A stretch of 53,538 nt of DNA from Bacteroidia bacterium. Lineage in GTDB: Bacteria; Bacteroidota; Bacteroidia; AKYH767-A; 2013-40CM-41-45. This document shows positions 43,341 to 52,365 of the stretch, one piece after another (the first letter of the stretch is position 1; each line of letters starts with the position of its first letter). Both the position numbers and the translations under genes were made by a program. The notes beneath the pieces were generated by a model. That model ran no database searches. It was not told the origin of the DNA and was given only the letters and a program-made list of their open reading frames with translations. The stretch spans positions 1-53,538 of the forward strand of contig JADZBN010000100.1 of NCBI GenBank assembly GCA_020852075.1, read 5' to 3'.

Positions 43341-46205
43341 ATGCCAATCCTTGATTTTGCATCACGCCATATCGGACCCGATGCTGCAGACTTAGATCAA
43401 ATGCTGAAAAAAACCGGCAATGATTCGCTGGATCAGCTAATTCAGGAAACGGTGCCTTCCAGTATCCGTCTTTCAAAGCCCTTAAACCTTCCCCATGCAC
43501 AAACCGAACTTCAGTTTCTGAAACAATTGCGGTCGGCTGGAAGCAAAAACAAAAACTTCGCGACTTTCATCGGACTGGGATATTATGGTACGGTAGTTCC
43601 GGGTGTTATTTTAAGAAATATCCTCGAAAATCCCGGTTGGTACACCGCCTCTACCCCATACCAGGCAGAAATTTCCCAGGGCCGCCTCGAGGCTTTGCTG
43701 AATTTCCAGACCATGGTTCTGGATCTTACCGGCCTTCAGATTACCAATGCATCCTTACTGGATGAAGCCACGGCTGCTGCAGAGGCCATGCACATGTTTT
43801 TTGCGACACGGCCTAAAGAAAAGGTACAACAAAACGCAAACCGGATATTTGTAAGTGAAGGTTGCTTTCCCCAGACTATTGATGTACTCCGGACACGGTC
43901 GGAGCCACTGGGTATTGAAATTGTTACAGGCGATCCATTCAGTACAGACCTGGATGATGGTTATTTTGGTGCCATCCTGCAATATCCCGGAATGAATGGT
44001 GAAGTCGCGGATTTCAGTTCCTGGACCACCAGCGCACACCACAGAGGAATCCAGGTTGCTGTAGCAGCCGACCTCATGTCACTCCTCTTACTTACGCCTC
44101 CGGGAGATTGGGGTGCTGATGTGGTTTTCGGAAGTTCACAAAGATTTGGTGTACCGCTTGGTTATGGCGGGCCTCATGCGGCATATTTCGCTGCAAAGGA
44201 AAGCTATAAACGGGAAATGCCTGGCCGTATCATTGGCGTTTCCGTGGACAGCCATGGTAACAGGGCTTTAAGAATGGCGCTTCAAACCCGGGAGCAACAC
44301 ATACGCCGCGACAAGGCCACCTCCAATATTTGTACTGCCCAGGTTCTCCTTGCTGTGATGGCCGGTATGTATGCAGTCTATCACGGGCCTGATAACCTGA
44401 AATCCATTGCAGAAACCATCCATAAAAATGCCATGCGTCTGGCAAAAGGGATTGAATCTCTCGGATACCGCCAGCTGAATAAAGTGTATTTCGACACCCT
44501 GCTTATCCACAGCAGTAACAGACTTGAGAAAATCAGGCAATCAGCCCTGGATGCCGGAATCAATCTGAGATATGCAGACAACGAACATATTGCAATCAGC
44601 CTGGATGAAACCACCGATGATGATGTAATACAGAAGCTATTGGATGTTTTTGCAGGTGCGGCCGGAAAGAAATTAATTCCCATACCGGATGTTTCCAGTG
44701 ATGTAATTGGCAGCGTGTTCGCAAGAAAATCATCTTACCTGACTCATCCTGTATTTAATCAGTATCATTCCGAAACGGAAATGCTCCGTTACATCAAAAG
44801 CCTGGAAAACAAAGATCTTTCTCTTACCCACAGCATGATTCCTCTCGGATCATGCACCATGAAACTGAATGCCACATCTGAGATGCGGCCTGTAAGCTGG
44901 TCTTCCTGGAGCGATATTCATCCATTTGCCCCCACGGATCAGGCCGGAGGGTATCAGCAGATTATCGGAGAACTTGAACAATACCTGTGTGAGATTACCG
45001 GTTTCCATGCCGTTTCTCTCCAACCCAATTCCGGCGCACAGGGAGAATATGCAGGCCTGATGGTTATCCGCGCCTGGCAACACAGCCGTGGTGAAACCCA
45101 CCGCAATGTGGTTTTGATTCCTTCCAGCGCCCATGGTACCAATCCTGCCAGTGCGGTAATGGCCGGCATGAAAGTGATCGTGGTTGCCTGTGATGATATG
45201 GGGAACATTGATATTCCCGATCTCAGGCAAAAAGCAGAAAAGTACAAGGATAATCTCTCAGCGCTGATGGTGACCTACCCTTCGACTCACGGCGTTTTTG
45301 AAGAAGGCATCCGGGAAATCACTTCTATCATCCACCAGGCCGGCGGGCAGGTATATATGGACGGTGCCAACATGAATGCCCAGGTTGGCCTGACAAATCC
45401 CGCTACAATCGGTGCGGATGTATGTCATCTGAATCTGCATAAGACCTTTGCCATCCCGCATGGGGGTGGCGGCCCGGGTATGGGACCCATTGCTGTCGCT
45501 TCACACCTTGCACCATTTCTTCCATCGCATCCTGTAGTCCGTACAGGGGGTAACACAACTGCTGTATCCGCTGCACCCTGGGGAAGCGCCAGCATTCTTC
45601 TGATTTCCTATGCCTATATCCGGATGCTGGGAAGCCGGGGGGTAACAGATGCTACCAAATATGCCATACTGAATGCAAATTATATTAAAGCCAGGCTGGA
45701 AGGAAAATTCCAGATACTATATACCGGGTCGCATCACCGTGTGGCGCATGAGATGATTGTGGATTGCCGGCCATTCAAGGCGTCTGCGGGAATTGAAGTT
45801 GAAGACATTGCCAAAAGACTGATGGACTATGGATTTCATGCCCCGACCATGTCCTTCCCTGTTCCGGGTACAATTATGATTGAACCTACAGAAAGCGAAT
45901 CCAAAGACGAACTTGACCGGTTCTGTGATGCACTGCTTTCCATTCACGGGGAAATTAGCGAAATTGAAACAGGGGCTGCTGACCGTCAGGACAATGTGCT
46001 GAAAAATGCACCGCATACCCTTGGGAGTATTACCTCCGATACCTGGAAACACAGTTATTCCAGACAGAAAGCAGCGTTTCCCCTTCCCTATCTTCTGAAT
46101 AATAAATTCTGGCCCGCGGTGGGAAGGGTGGACAATGCCTATGGTGACAGGAATCTGATTTGTGCCTGCCCTCCCGTGGAATCATACCTTGAAGCAGTGG
46201 TATAA
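43341..46205 (+). CDS. gcvP: Glycine dehydrogenase (decarboxylating), P protein
   Basis: P protein of the glycine cleavage system: PLP-dependent decarboxylation of glycine and transfer of aminomethyl to lipoyl-H protein. 954 aa, single-chain form. N-terminal half begins [17 protein letters not shown] with [25 protein letters not shown]-type segments (here [17 protein letters not shown]); the C-terminal half has [46 protein letters not shown] and the PLP lysine in [20 protein letters not shown]. gcvT and gcvH are not in the window. Confidence 0.97.
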   Translation: MPILDFASRHIGPDAADLDQMLKKTGNDSLDQLIQETVPSSIRLSKPLNLPHAQTELQFLKQLRSAGSKNKNFATFIGLGYYGTVVPGVILRNILENPGWYTASTPYQAEISQGRLEALLNFQTMVLDLTGLQITNASLLDEATAAAEAMHMFFATRPKEKVQQNANRIFVSEGCFPQTIDVLRTRSEPLGIEIVTGDPFSTDLDDGYFGAILQYPGMNGEVADFSSWTTSAHHRGIQVAVAADLMSLLLLTPPGDWGADVVFGSSQRFGVPLGYGGPHAAYFAAKESYKREMPGRIIGVSVDSHGNRALRMALQTREQHIRRDKATSNICTAQVLLAVMAGMYAVYHGPDNLKSIAETIHKNAMRLAKGIESLGYRQLNKVYFDTLLIHSSNRLEKIRQSALDAGINLRYADNEHIAISLDETTDDDVIQKLLDVFAGAAGKKLIPIPDVSSDVIGSVFARKSSYLTHPVFNQYHSETEMLRYIKSLENKDLSLTHSMIPLGSCTMKLNATSEMRPVSWSSWSDIHPFAPTDQAGGYQQIIGELEQYLCEITGFHAVSLQPNSGAQGEYAGLMVIRAWQHSRGETHRNVVLIPSSAHGTNPASAVMAGMKVIVVACDDMGNIDIPDLRQKAEKYKDNLSALMVTYPSTHGVFEEGIREITSIIHQAGGQVYMDGANMNAQVGLTNPATIGADVCHLNLHKTFAIPHGGGGPGMGPIAVASHLAPFLPSHPVVRTGGNTTAVSAAPWGSASILLISYAYIRMLGSRGVTDATKYAILNANYIKARLEGKFQILYTGSHHRVAHEMIVDCRPFKASAGIEVEDIAKRLMDYGFHAPTMSFPVPGTIMIEPTESESKDELDRFCDALLSIHGEISEIETGAADRQDNVLKNAPHTLGSITSDTWKHSYSRQKAAFPLPYLLNNKFWPAVGRVDNAYGDRNLICACPPVESYLEAVV

Positions 46206-46242
46206 TCCACTGGATTCCTTATATTTAAAGGCACTCCCCGGT

Positions 46243-46273
46243 TTTGACTTATGAGGATTTAATTCTACATTTG
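46243..46273 (+). promoter_or_regulatory. Promoter of the first T9SS cargo gene
   Basis: TTTG (46243-46246), 19-base spacer, TACATTTG (46266-46273): the clearest promoter in the window. It lies downstream of a possible start at 46244, so ATG 46304 must be the real start. Confidence 0.8.
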
Positions 46274-46303
46274 AAATCCCAAAACTTCCAAATTCAATCG
46301 AAC

Positions 46304-48067
46304 ATGAAAAAAATTTACACGCGAATTTTTTTGTTGGTACTGTTTGCATCAATATCCATTCAGATGCCGGCAATAGCAGGTCACAGGAGCGGAAAACAAA
46401 TTGACATACAGAATGCATCCGGGCTGAGGGTTGCCACTCCGGCCCCACAAATACATGCAACCGCTTTTTATTCAGAGGATTTTTCTGCGGGCCTTCCGGC
46501 TACATGGACTGCTGTTGATAATGCAGGCCACGGAGTCAACTGGAAATATACAGCGACCGGTATATTTCACCTGGGTTCACCGGCGGGATTAGATACCCTC
46601 AGTACCGTAGGTACCAGTGCTGCCAATGGATACATGATGTATGACAGTGATTCTTCAGGCGGTGGGGTTGGAGGAGAAAATGCCGACCTCACCTCCGGAG
46701 TCATTGATTGTTCCTCACATACTTCAGTTATTCTCACATTCAACCAGTTGCTTGTTCATTATGCAGAATCCGCAAAGGTCTATGTGAGCAATGATGGTTC
46801 TAACTGGACGGAAGTATATGACGCATCAGCCGGTTTATCTCAGGGACAAGCCACCCCGAATCCGGACTTTGTAAATCTTGACATATCATCTGTTGCAGCA
46901 GGACAGGATACCGTTTACATCCGCTGGAATTTCACCGGTGATTATGATTACTGGTGGATGATTGATGACGTTCAGTTGTATGAACCGGATCCGAATGACG
47001 CAGGCGTAATTGCCATCTCACAACCCGTTTCTTCCTGCACCGTTCTTTCAAATGCTGAGACCGTAACTGTTGAGATATTTAATTTTGGCAGTGCGAGCAT
47101 TGACAGTTTTGATGTATCCTATGTTCTTGACGGAGGTACGGCGGTAACTGAATTAATTACAGACACCATCCTGCCGGGTTCATCACATACCTACTCCTTT
47201 ACTGCAACCGCTGACCTTTCTGTTCCGGGGAATCACACGATTGCTGCTTATACAAGTGTCAGTGGCGATTCCATCAGCAATAACGACACCACTGCAGCAT
47301 CCCTCTACAATGGTCCTCATGAGATTACCGGTACAACTCCCTACACCATGGGTTTTGAAGCCAATGAGGATCTCAGTGGCTGGAATTATGAAGATGCAAA
47401 CAACGATGGTAACTTCTGGTCCATTGCAACAACACTCGCACATACCGGAAGTGAATGTGCCAGAATGTCAACTCCCAATGCGTCTGTTGGTGCAGACGAC
47501 TGGTTATTTTCAACCTGCCTCAACATGTATGATACGGCATCGTATGATCTTCAGTTTTATTACAGAACCTTTAGTACAGCCACACAGGCGAATATGGAGG
47601 TCTGGCTGAATACGGCTCCCAATTCCGGTGCAGCCATTCAGTCGCTGGTTCCTACCACACTGGTAACCAGCCTTGCCTATCTCCCCAGTCTGACCAATTT
47701 TACCGTTCCCTCTTCAGGAACCTATTACATTGCTTTTCATGTTACCAATGCCGACTCCACAACTTCCCTGCGTATTGATGACATTAACATCTCATTAGCC
47801 AGCGGTAGCAGCATTCACGAAAAGAATTTAGGTTCCCTTAGTATTTATCCGAATCCGGGGAACGGACTGTTTTATGTGAACAGTGCCTCTGGTACCAATT
47901 TCGTTCTGAGCGTAAGTAATTCTTTAGGTGAGATTATCAGGCAGGAGCAGGTTCAGATCCTGAAAAATCATGTTCTTGATCTCTCCGGCCAACCTGCCGG
48001 TATTTACCAGGTTCGCATTCTGAATAATGCCGGTCAGTCCGTCAAAAACCTGATCATTACACGGTAG
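46304..48067 (+). CDS. T9SS-secreted adhesin-like protein, first of two tandem copies
   Basis: A 587-aa secreted protein. Signal peptide KKIYTRIFLLVLFASISIQMPAIAG; an N-terminal choice-of-anchor J/cleaved-adhesin-like domain (EDFSAGLPATWTAVDNAG ... VYVSNDGSNWTEVYDA ... WWMIDDVQLYEP), a CARDB-like domain (VSSCTVLSNAETVTVEIFN, GNHTIAAYT), a second adhesin-like domain (GFEANEDLSGWNYEDANNDG ... YYIAFHVTNADST ... RIDDINISL), and a C-terminal type A sorting domain (LSIYPNPGNGLFYV ... LDLSGQPAGIYQVRI). It is exported by Sec, crosses the outer membrane by the T9SS and is cleaved or anchored at the surface. Confidence 0.85.
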   Translation: MKKIYTRIFLLVLFASISIQMPAIAGHRSGKQIDIQNASGLRVATPAPQIHATAFYSEDFSAGLPATWTAVDNAGHGVNWKYTATGIFHLGSPAGLDTLSTVGTSAANGYMMYDSDSSGGGVGGENADLTSGVIDCSSHTSVILTFNQLLVHYAESAKVYVSNDGSNWTEVYDASAGLSQGQATPNPDFVNLDISSVAAGQDTVYIRWNFTGDYDYWWMIDDVQLYEPDPNDAGVIAISQPVSSCTVLSNAETVTVEIFNFGSASIDSFDVSYVLDGGTAVTELITDTILPGSSHTYSFTATADLSVPGNHTIAAYTSVSGDSISNNDTTAASLYNGPHEITGTTPYTMGFEANEDLSGWNYEDANNDGNFWSIATTLAHTGSECARMSTPNASVGADDWLFSTCLNMYDTASYDLQFYYRTFSTATQANMEVWLNTAPNSGAAIQSLVPTTLVTSLAYLPSLTNFTVPSSGTYYIAFHVTNADSTTSLRIDDINISLASGSSIHEKNLGSLSIYPNPGNGLFYVNSASGTNFVLSVSNSLGEIIRQEQVQILKNHVLDLSGQPAGIYQVRILNNAGQSVKNLIITR

Positions 48068-48093
48068 AATCCTGTAAGGCCCCCGTCAAGTCT

Positions 48094-48120
48094 AAAGGCA
48101 ACCCACGGGTTGCCTTTTTT
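48094..48120 (+). terminator. Terminator of the first T9SS cargo gene
   Basis: AAAGGCAACC (48094-48103) and GGTTGCCTTT (48108-48117) with a CACG loop and a T-run. Strong plus-strand terminator, so the two cargo genes are separately transcribed. Confidence 0.9.
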
Positions 48121-48234
48121 AATAAACAGGCCGGACCGGGATAATTTCTGTAATCCTTTTTCTGCCTCTTTCCGGAACCATACTCCCAAAAAATGAAATA
48201 TACATTCTGTAACAGTTAAAATAGCCTGCTTTTG

Positions 48235-48264
48235 TTGTAAATTCACCGTAAAACGGTACATTTA
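48235..48264 (+). promoter_or_regulatory. Promoter of the second T9SS cargo gene
   Basis: TTG (48235-48237), 19-base spacer, TACATTTA (48257-48264), 38 bases before ATG 48303. The perfect inverted repeat ACCGT-AAA-ACGGT (48245-48257) sits in the spacer and could be an operator. Confidence 0.55.
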
Positions 48265-48302
48265 CCGGCCTTAACTCTTATAAAAAATCTAACCAGAAAA
48301 TT

Positions 48303-50123
48303 ATGAAAAAAATGTACATGCTTTTGGTCGTGGCTCTTGCGGGAAGCCTGACAGTTTCAGCGCAACTTGCCCGCAAAGGAGGGAATCATAAGAACCATGT
48401 GTATATGCCGTCACAGGCAACCCAGCCGTTGTTTCGCCATGCCCATCAGGGAGTGAACCATATTTCAACGGCATTCTGGTCCGATGATTTCAGTGACACC
48501 AGCCACTGGACTATCAGCCACGAACCGGGTACCTCCGGTGACTGGGTAATTGGAACCAACGGCCCGAGCGGACCTTTTGCCATTACAACAATAGCCTCTG
48601 CAACCGCAGTGAATGGTTTTGCATTGTTTGACTCAGACCTGCTTTGTACAGGCAATCAGATTGGAAACCTCACCACTAGAAATCCAATAGATTGCAGCAC
48701 ATATACTGGTGTCCGTCTGAGCTTCACCCAAAATTACAAGAGATTTTTTGATTCTACATACGTTTACATCAGCAATGACGGAACCAATTGGACCCGCTTT
48801 GAAGTAAACGGAAATTACGTGATGAACGATGCTAGCCAAAATCCGGATTTTAAACTCCTGGATATTTCATCTGCCGCTGCAGGACAGGATTCGGTATATA
48901 TCCGTTTTCAGTATTACAGCCCGACCAGCAATGATACTTCTGGCGCCGGTCAGGCAGGTTGCGGTTACTCGTGGCAGATTGATGATGTAAGCCTCTCCGA
49001 TGTACCTGCAATAGACGCTTCTATTCTGACACCGACTTATTCGGGGGAATATACCCTGATACCCATTAACCAGGCAGAAGCATTTTCACTGGAAGGCAGG
49101 ATATTCAACAACGGAAGTTCAAGCCTACCGGCTTCCACTATTTCATTCAATGTGTACCTTAATAATATCAGTAACCTGGTGTACTCCGGCTCTTCTTCCG
49201 CTGCAGGATCCATCCCTCAGGGAGATACCTCGGCCGTCCTGACCGCAGGTCCATACGTGCCGGCAGATACCGGCCTGTATGTCATTCAGGAAATTGTAAG
49301 TGTCACAGGGGATGGTGACAACAGCAATGATACCTCGTTTACCTTTGTTTATGTAAACGATTCCATCTATGGACGGGATTACACAGCAATTGACGGTACT
49401 GGTTATTTGGGTGGCTTTGGGTTTAACAACAATACCGGATCTCTTGGCCAGGTTTATCATGTGTATCAGGCATCCCAGTTTACCACTATTTCTTTCTACC
49501 TGGATGGAGCCACCCTGGGCGACCAGGTTTCTGTGTCTGTCTATAATTTTACAGGCGGTGCACCCGGTACGATGATCACATCCTCCACACCCTACACGAT
49601 TTCTTCAGACGATACCGGTGGTGCGTTTATTACTATTCCTCTTAACGGCCCCGTAAATGTTGTTCCAGGAGACTACTTTGTTACACTTGACCAATTGAGT
49701 ACAACTAATGTTTCCCTGGCTGGCAGTTTCGGAATTTATACACCCGGTATGGGATTCTTTAGTGTTGCCGGAGGAGCATGGACTCCCATTGAAGCAGCCG
49801 GTTTCAAGTTGTCATTTATACTCCGCGTAAACAACCCTTCTTCCACATTTGTTGGTGTGAATCCTGTTAATCCGGACCGGGCTTATACGGTATTCCCCAA
49901 CCCGTCAAAAGGCATAGTTTATATCATGGGGGACAACGCCGGTGAGAAAAACGTATTGGTGAATGTTTTAAATTCAGTAGGCCAGGTTATCCTGAGCCGG
50001 AATTATTCCGCCTTTAACAATGTGAAACTGGATCTCAGCACACAGCCTGAAGGAATTTATACTGTTCAGATCCAAACATCTTCCGGTACTTACAACAAGA
50101 CCGTTGTAATCAGTACTAAGTAA
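48303..50123 (+). CDS. T9SS-secreted adhesin-like protein, second tandem copy
   Basis: A 606-aa secreted protein with signal peptide KKMYMLLVVALAGSLTVSAQ, an N-terminal adhesin-like domain close to that of the preceding gene (VYISNDGTNWTRFEV, DFKLLDISSAAAGQDSVYIRF, YSWQIDDVSLSD), a middle domain not shared with it (QFTTISFYLDGATLGDQVSV ... PGDYFVTLDQ), and the type A sorting domain (YTVFPNPSKGIVYI, LDLSTQPEGIYTVQI). Tandem duplication followed by domain change is likely. Ligand unknown. Confidence 0.85.
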   Translation: MKKMYMLLVVALAGSLTVSAQLARKGGNHKNHVYMPSQATQPLFRHAHQGVNHISTAFWSDDFSDTSHWTISHEPGTSGDWVIGTNGPSGPFAITTIASATAVNGFALFDSDLLCTGNQIGNLTTRNPIDCSTYTGVRLSFTQNYKRFFDSTYVYISNDGTNWTRFEVNGNYVMNDASQNPDFKLLDISSAAAGQDSVYIRFQYYSPTSNDTSGAGQAGCGYSWQIDDVSLSDVPAIDASILTPTYSGEYTLIPINQAEAFSLEGRIFNNGSSSLPASTISFNVYLNNISNLVYSGSSSAAGSIPQGDTSAVLTAGPYVPADTGLYVIQEIVSVTGDGDNSNDTSFTFVYVNDSIYGRDYTAIDGTGYLGGFGFNNNTGSLGQVYHVYQASQFTTISFYLDGATLGDQVSVSVYNFTGGAPGTMITSSTPYTISSDDTGGAFITIPLNGPVNVVPGDYFVTLDQLSTTNVSLAGSFGIYTPGMGFFSVAGGAWTPIEAAGFKLSFILRVNNPSSTFVGVNPVNPDRAYTVFPNPSKGIVYIMGDNAGEKNVLVNVLNSVGQVILSRNYSAFNNVKLDLSTQPEGIYTVQIQTSSGTYNKTVVISTK

Positions 50124-50140
50124 TTGATCAGGTAACATTC

Positions 50141-50169
50141 AAAAAGCCCCGCTGATAGCGGGGCTTTTT
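50141..50169. terminator. Bidirectional terminator between the T9SS gene and mlaF
   Basis: Perfect twelve-base arms AAAAAGCCCCGC (50141-50152) and GCGGGGCTTTTT (50158-50169) with a TGATA loop; serves the converging genes on both strands. Confidence 0.93.
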
Positions 50170-50191
50170 GTTTAACAGGGTTTAAAAAAAC

Positions 50192-50953
50192 TTAGTTTTT
50201 CCCATATTTCTGTTTTACCCCCTTGGCAAGTTTGCTGGCAAATATGAAATCGTTGAGTTCCTGATTATCGGTCTGAAGGATATCGTTAACCGTACCTTCC
50301 CACCATTTTTTCCCCTGATGGAGAAATATTATTTTATCACCGATTTCAAGCACAGAATTCATATCGTGAGTATTTACAATGGTGGTAATATTAAATTCTT
50401 CCGTAATTTCCTTGATCAGGTTATCAATTACAATGGAAGTTTTGGGATCAAGACCTGAATTGGGTTCATCACAAAAAAGATAACTGGGATTTGGGGCAAT
50501 GGCGCGCGCGATCGCCACCCGTTTTTTCATACCTCCGCTTAGTTCAGAAGGGCTCAACTGATTTACTTTTTCAAGATTCACACGTTTCAGGCAAAAATTC
50601 ACCCGTTCCCTTTTATCCTGAATACTCAGGTCTGTAAACATATTCAGCGGAAACATTACGTTTTGTTCCACAGTGAGGGAATCGAATAGTGCACCGCCCT
50701 GAAATACCATTCCGATTTCCTGACGGAAAGGTTTTCGCTCTGCCCGGCTCAAACCGGAAAACATCTTCTTGTCATACAGCAATTCCCCGTCATCAATTTC
50801 CACCAGCCCTACCATACATTTCATAAGAACCGTTTTGCCGGATCCGCTTCCACCGATCACAAGATTGATATGTCCTTTTTCAAAACAGGTACTTACCCCG
50901 CTCAGAATCATCCTGCCGCTGAAAGATTTTGAAATATTGCGGAGTTCAATCAT
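50192..50953 (-). CDS. mlaF: Phospholipid ABC transporter ATP-binding protein MlaF-like
   Basis: A 253-aa ABC ATPase for MlaE-type phospholipid transport across the envelope. Walker A is LVIGGSGSGKTVLMK (~residues 32-46), the Q-loop is IGMVFQGGALFDSLTV (typical of MlaF), the signature is LSGGMKKRVAIARAI, and Walker B is LFCDEPNSGLDP. Its start overlaps the mlaE stop by four bases (ATGA). An MlaD protein is not adjacent. Confidence 0.9.
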   Translation of the reverse strand: MIELRNISKSFSGRMILSGVSTCFEKGHINLVIGGSGSGKTVLMKCMVGLVEIDDGELLYDKKMFSGLSRAERKPFRQEIGMVFQGGALFDSLTVEQNVMFPLNMFTDLSIQDKRERVNFCLKRVNLEKVNQLSPSELSGGMKKRVAIARAIAPNPSYLFCDEPNSGLDPKTSIVIDNLIKEITEEFNITTIVNTHDMNSVLEIGDKIIFLHQGKKWWEGTVNDILQTDNQELNDFIFASKLAKGVKQKYGKN

Positions 50954-51690
50954 GTAAGGATCAATTGGGTGAGAATATAATCGAATACAAGGATCAGTAT
51001 GCTGCTGTAAACAACGGCATTGGTACTGGATTGTCCCACTTCCAGTGCCCCACCTTCGGTATGGTAGCCATGATAGGCGGCAACCGAGGTAATCAGGAAA
51101 GCAAAGGTGACGGTTTTAATGAGGGCGAATACAATGTTGAACGGAACGAATGAATCCTGGATACCATTAATATAATCGGCAGAACTGATCACCCCGGCAA
51201 GTGTACCGGCAATCCATCCTCCAAAAATCCCAAGAAACATGCTGATAATTACAACAAAAGGAAAAATCAGAATGGCTGCAACGACCTTTGGAAGGCTGAG
51301 GTAGGAGGCAGAGTTAATACCCATGATTTCAATGGCATCAATTTGTTCGGTTACGCGCATCGTACCAATTTCCGAAGCAATACTGGAACCGATCTTTCCT
51401 GCCAGCACCAGGGACATCATCGTAGGTGAAAATTCCAGTATGATGGAGTCCCGTGCCACAATGCCCACAGCCGACATAGGAACGAGAGGATTCACGAGGT
51501 TGTAAACCGTCTGAATTGTAATGACCGCACCCATAAATACCGATGTAAGGGCCACAATGCCAAGGGAGCCGTAACCGAAATTATCCAATTCACGGAGTAG
51601 TTGTTTCCAGTAAATTGAAAGCTTCTCCGGACGGCTCAGCATCTCCTTAATAAACATCCAGTACCGTCCGAGGTGAAAAAGCCAGTTCAT
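50950..51690 (-). CDS. mlaE: Phospholipid ABC transporter permease MlaE
   Basis: A 246-aa permease with five to six membrane helices and the MlaE core: GSLGIVALTSVFMGAVITIQ, then EFSPTMMSLVLAGKIGSSIASEIGTMRVTEQIDAIEIMG (in parts: LAGKIGSSIASEIGTMRVTE) and AAYHGYHTEGGALEVGQSST. Inner membrane. A TATTTTTA -7-like box (51701-51708, minus strand) lies just upstream of the start. Confidence 0.93.
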   Translation of the reverse strand: MNWLFHLGRYWMFIKEMLSRPEKLSIYWKQLLRELDNFGYGSLGIVALTSVFMGAVITIQTVYNLVNPLVPMSAVGIVARDSIILEFSPTMMSLVLAGKIGSSIASEIGTMRVTEQIDAIEIMGINSASYLSLPKVVAAILIFPFVVIISMFLGIFGGWIAGTLAGVISSADYINGIQDSFVPFNIVFALIKTVTFAFLITSVAAYHGYHTEGGALEVGQSSTNAVVYSSILILVFDYILTQLILT

Positions 51691-51831
51691 AGTTTGCGGA
51701 TAAAAATACTAAGAATTGACCATGACCACATACGATGTTTCGGAATTGGCACCCGTTCCTTCCATCTGCATTGTTCATAAGAGACCGATTCTGAAAAGAG
51801 AGTATATATGTTTTTCTGAAAATATCATCTC

Positions 51832-51839
51832 TATCTTTA
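51832..51839 (+). promoter_or_regulatory. -7-like box of the 48-aa lipoprotein gene
   Basis: TATCTTTA ends four bases before ATG 51844, predicting a leaderless or nearly leaderless message. Confidence 0.4.
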
Positions 51840-51843
51840 CAGG

Positions 51844-51990
51844 ATGAAGTACCTGAGATCGTACCGCCTATTGTTACTTCTTGCAGGCCTGCTGCTGTTT
51901 TGCTGTGGTTCGTGTTCTATTTTTAAGAAAAAGTGCGATTGTCCTAAATTTGGCAAAATCCATCCCAGGGAGGAACGGAAAGCCTCCTGA
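51844..51990 (+). CDS. Small 48-aa lipoprotein
   Basis: ATG 51844 to TGA 51990. The N-terminus is a compact lipoprotein signal (KYLRSYRLLLLLAGLLLFCC, with Cys at residues 19, 20 and 23), followed by SIFKKKCDCPKFGKIHPREE, a short basic tail with a CDCP motif. The likely lipidated cysteine is in GSC (residue 23) or just before it. The short length hides it from length-filtered gene calling. It lies directly upstream of feoAB in the same direction, but no function or link with iron can be shown. Confidence 0.65.
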   Translation: MKYLRSYRLLLLLAGLLLFCCGSCSIFKKKCDCPKFGKIHPREERKAS

Positions 51991-52006
51991 CACTTGAGAA
52001 AAAATA

Positions 52007-52033
52007 AAAATATCCGCATTTTTCGAATATTTT
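52007..52033. repeat. Inverted repeat upstream of the feo -7 box
   Basis: AAAATATCCG (52007-52016) and CGAATATTTT (52024-52033) pair at nine of ten positions around a seven-base spacer. It covers the place of the -33 element; no T-run follows, so it is not a good terminator. Confidence 0.4.
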
Positions 52034-52036
52034 AAG

Positions 52037-52044
52037 TACCTTTG
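52037..52044 (+). promoter_or_regulatory. feoAB -7 box
   Basis: TACCTTTG, 28 bases before the feoA ATG. The -33 element is poor, as expected for an activated or repressed promoter. Confidence 0.6.
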
Positions 52045-52048
52045 ACCC

Positions 52049-52069
52049 TATTTAAAATCATTCTAAATA
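52049..52069. promoter_or_regulatory. Palindromic operator candidate of feoAB
   Basis: Half-sites TATTTAAAAT (52049-52058) and ATTCTAAATA (52060-52069) around C52059 are inverted copies with one mismatch in ten. The site starts four bases after the -7 box and covers the predicted transcription start, the place for a repressor. A Fur- or DtxR-type iron regulator is the likely factor. Confidence 0.6.
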
Positions 52070-52072
52070 AAA

Positions 52073-52324
52073 ATGGATAGATCCATCCGGCTTTTGTCTG
52101 ACCTTAAAAGAGGCCAGAAAGGAATGATTGATTCCTTTACGGATTACGAACTTTCCTTAAAATTACTGGAGATGGGTTGTATCCCCGGTGAACCGGTTGA
52201 AGTCATCCGCATTGCCCCGATGGGGGATCCGATTGCCATTACTGTTTCCGGTTACATATTGAGTCTTCGAAAAAGCGAAGCTGTATTTGTGAGAGTCCGG
52301 ATTACAGGGGCTGATACAGACTGA
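52073..52324 (+). CDS. feoA: Ferrous iron transport protein A
   Basis: An 83-aa SH3-like cytosolic protein that works with FeoB in Fe(II) uptake. Typical segments are LSDLKRGQKGMIDSF, LKLLEMGCIPGEPVEVIRIAPMGDPIAITVSG (in parts: KLLEMGCIPGEPVEVIR) and LSLRKSEAVFVRV. ATG 52073 directly follows the palindrome. feoB follows after 41 bases. Confidence 0.93.
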   Translation: MDRSIRLLSDLKRGQKGMIDSFTDYELSLKLLEMGCIPGEPVEVIRIAPMGDPIAITVSGYILSLRKSEAVFVRVRITGADTD

Positions 52325-52365
52325 TTTCATTCCCTTCCCTGAACCGAATCCATACCTTCTCTGCC

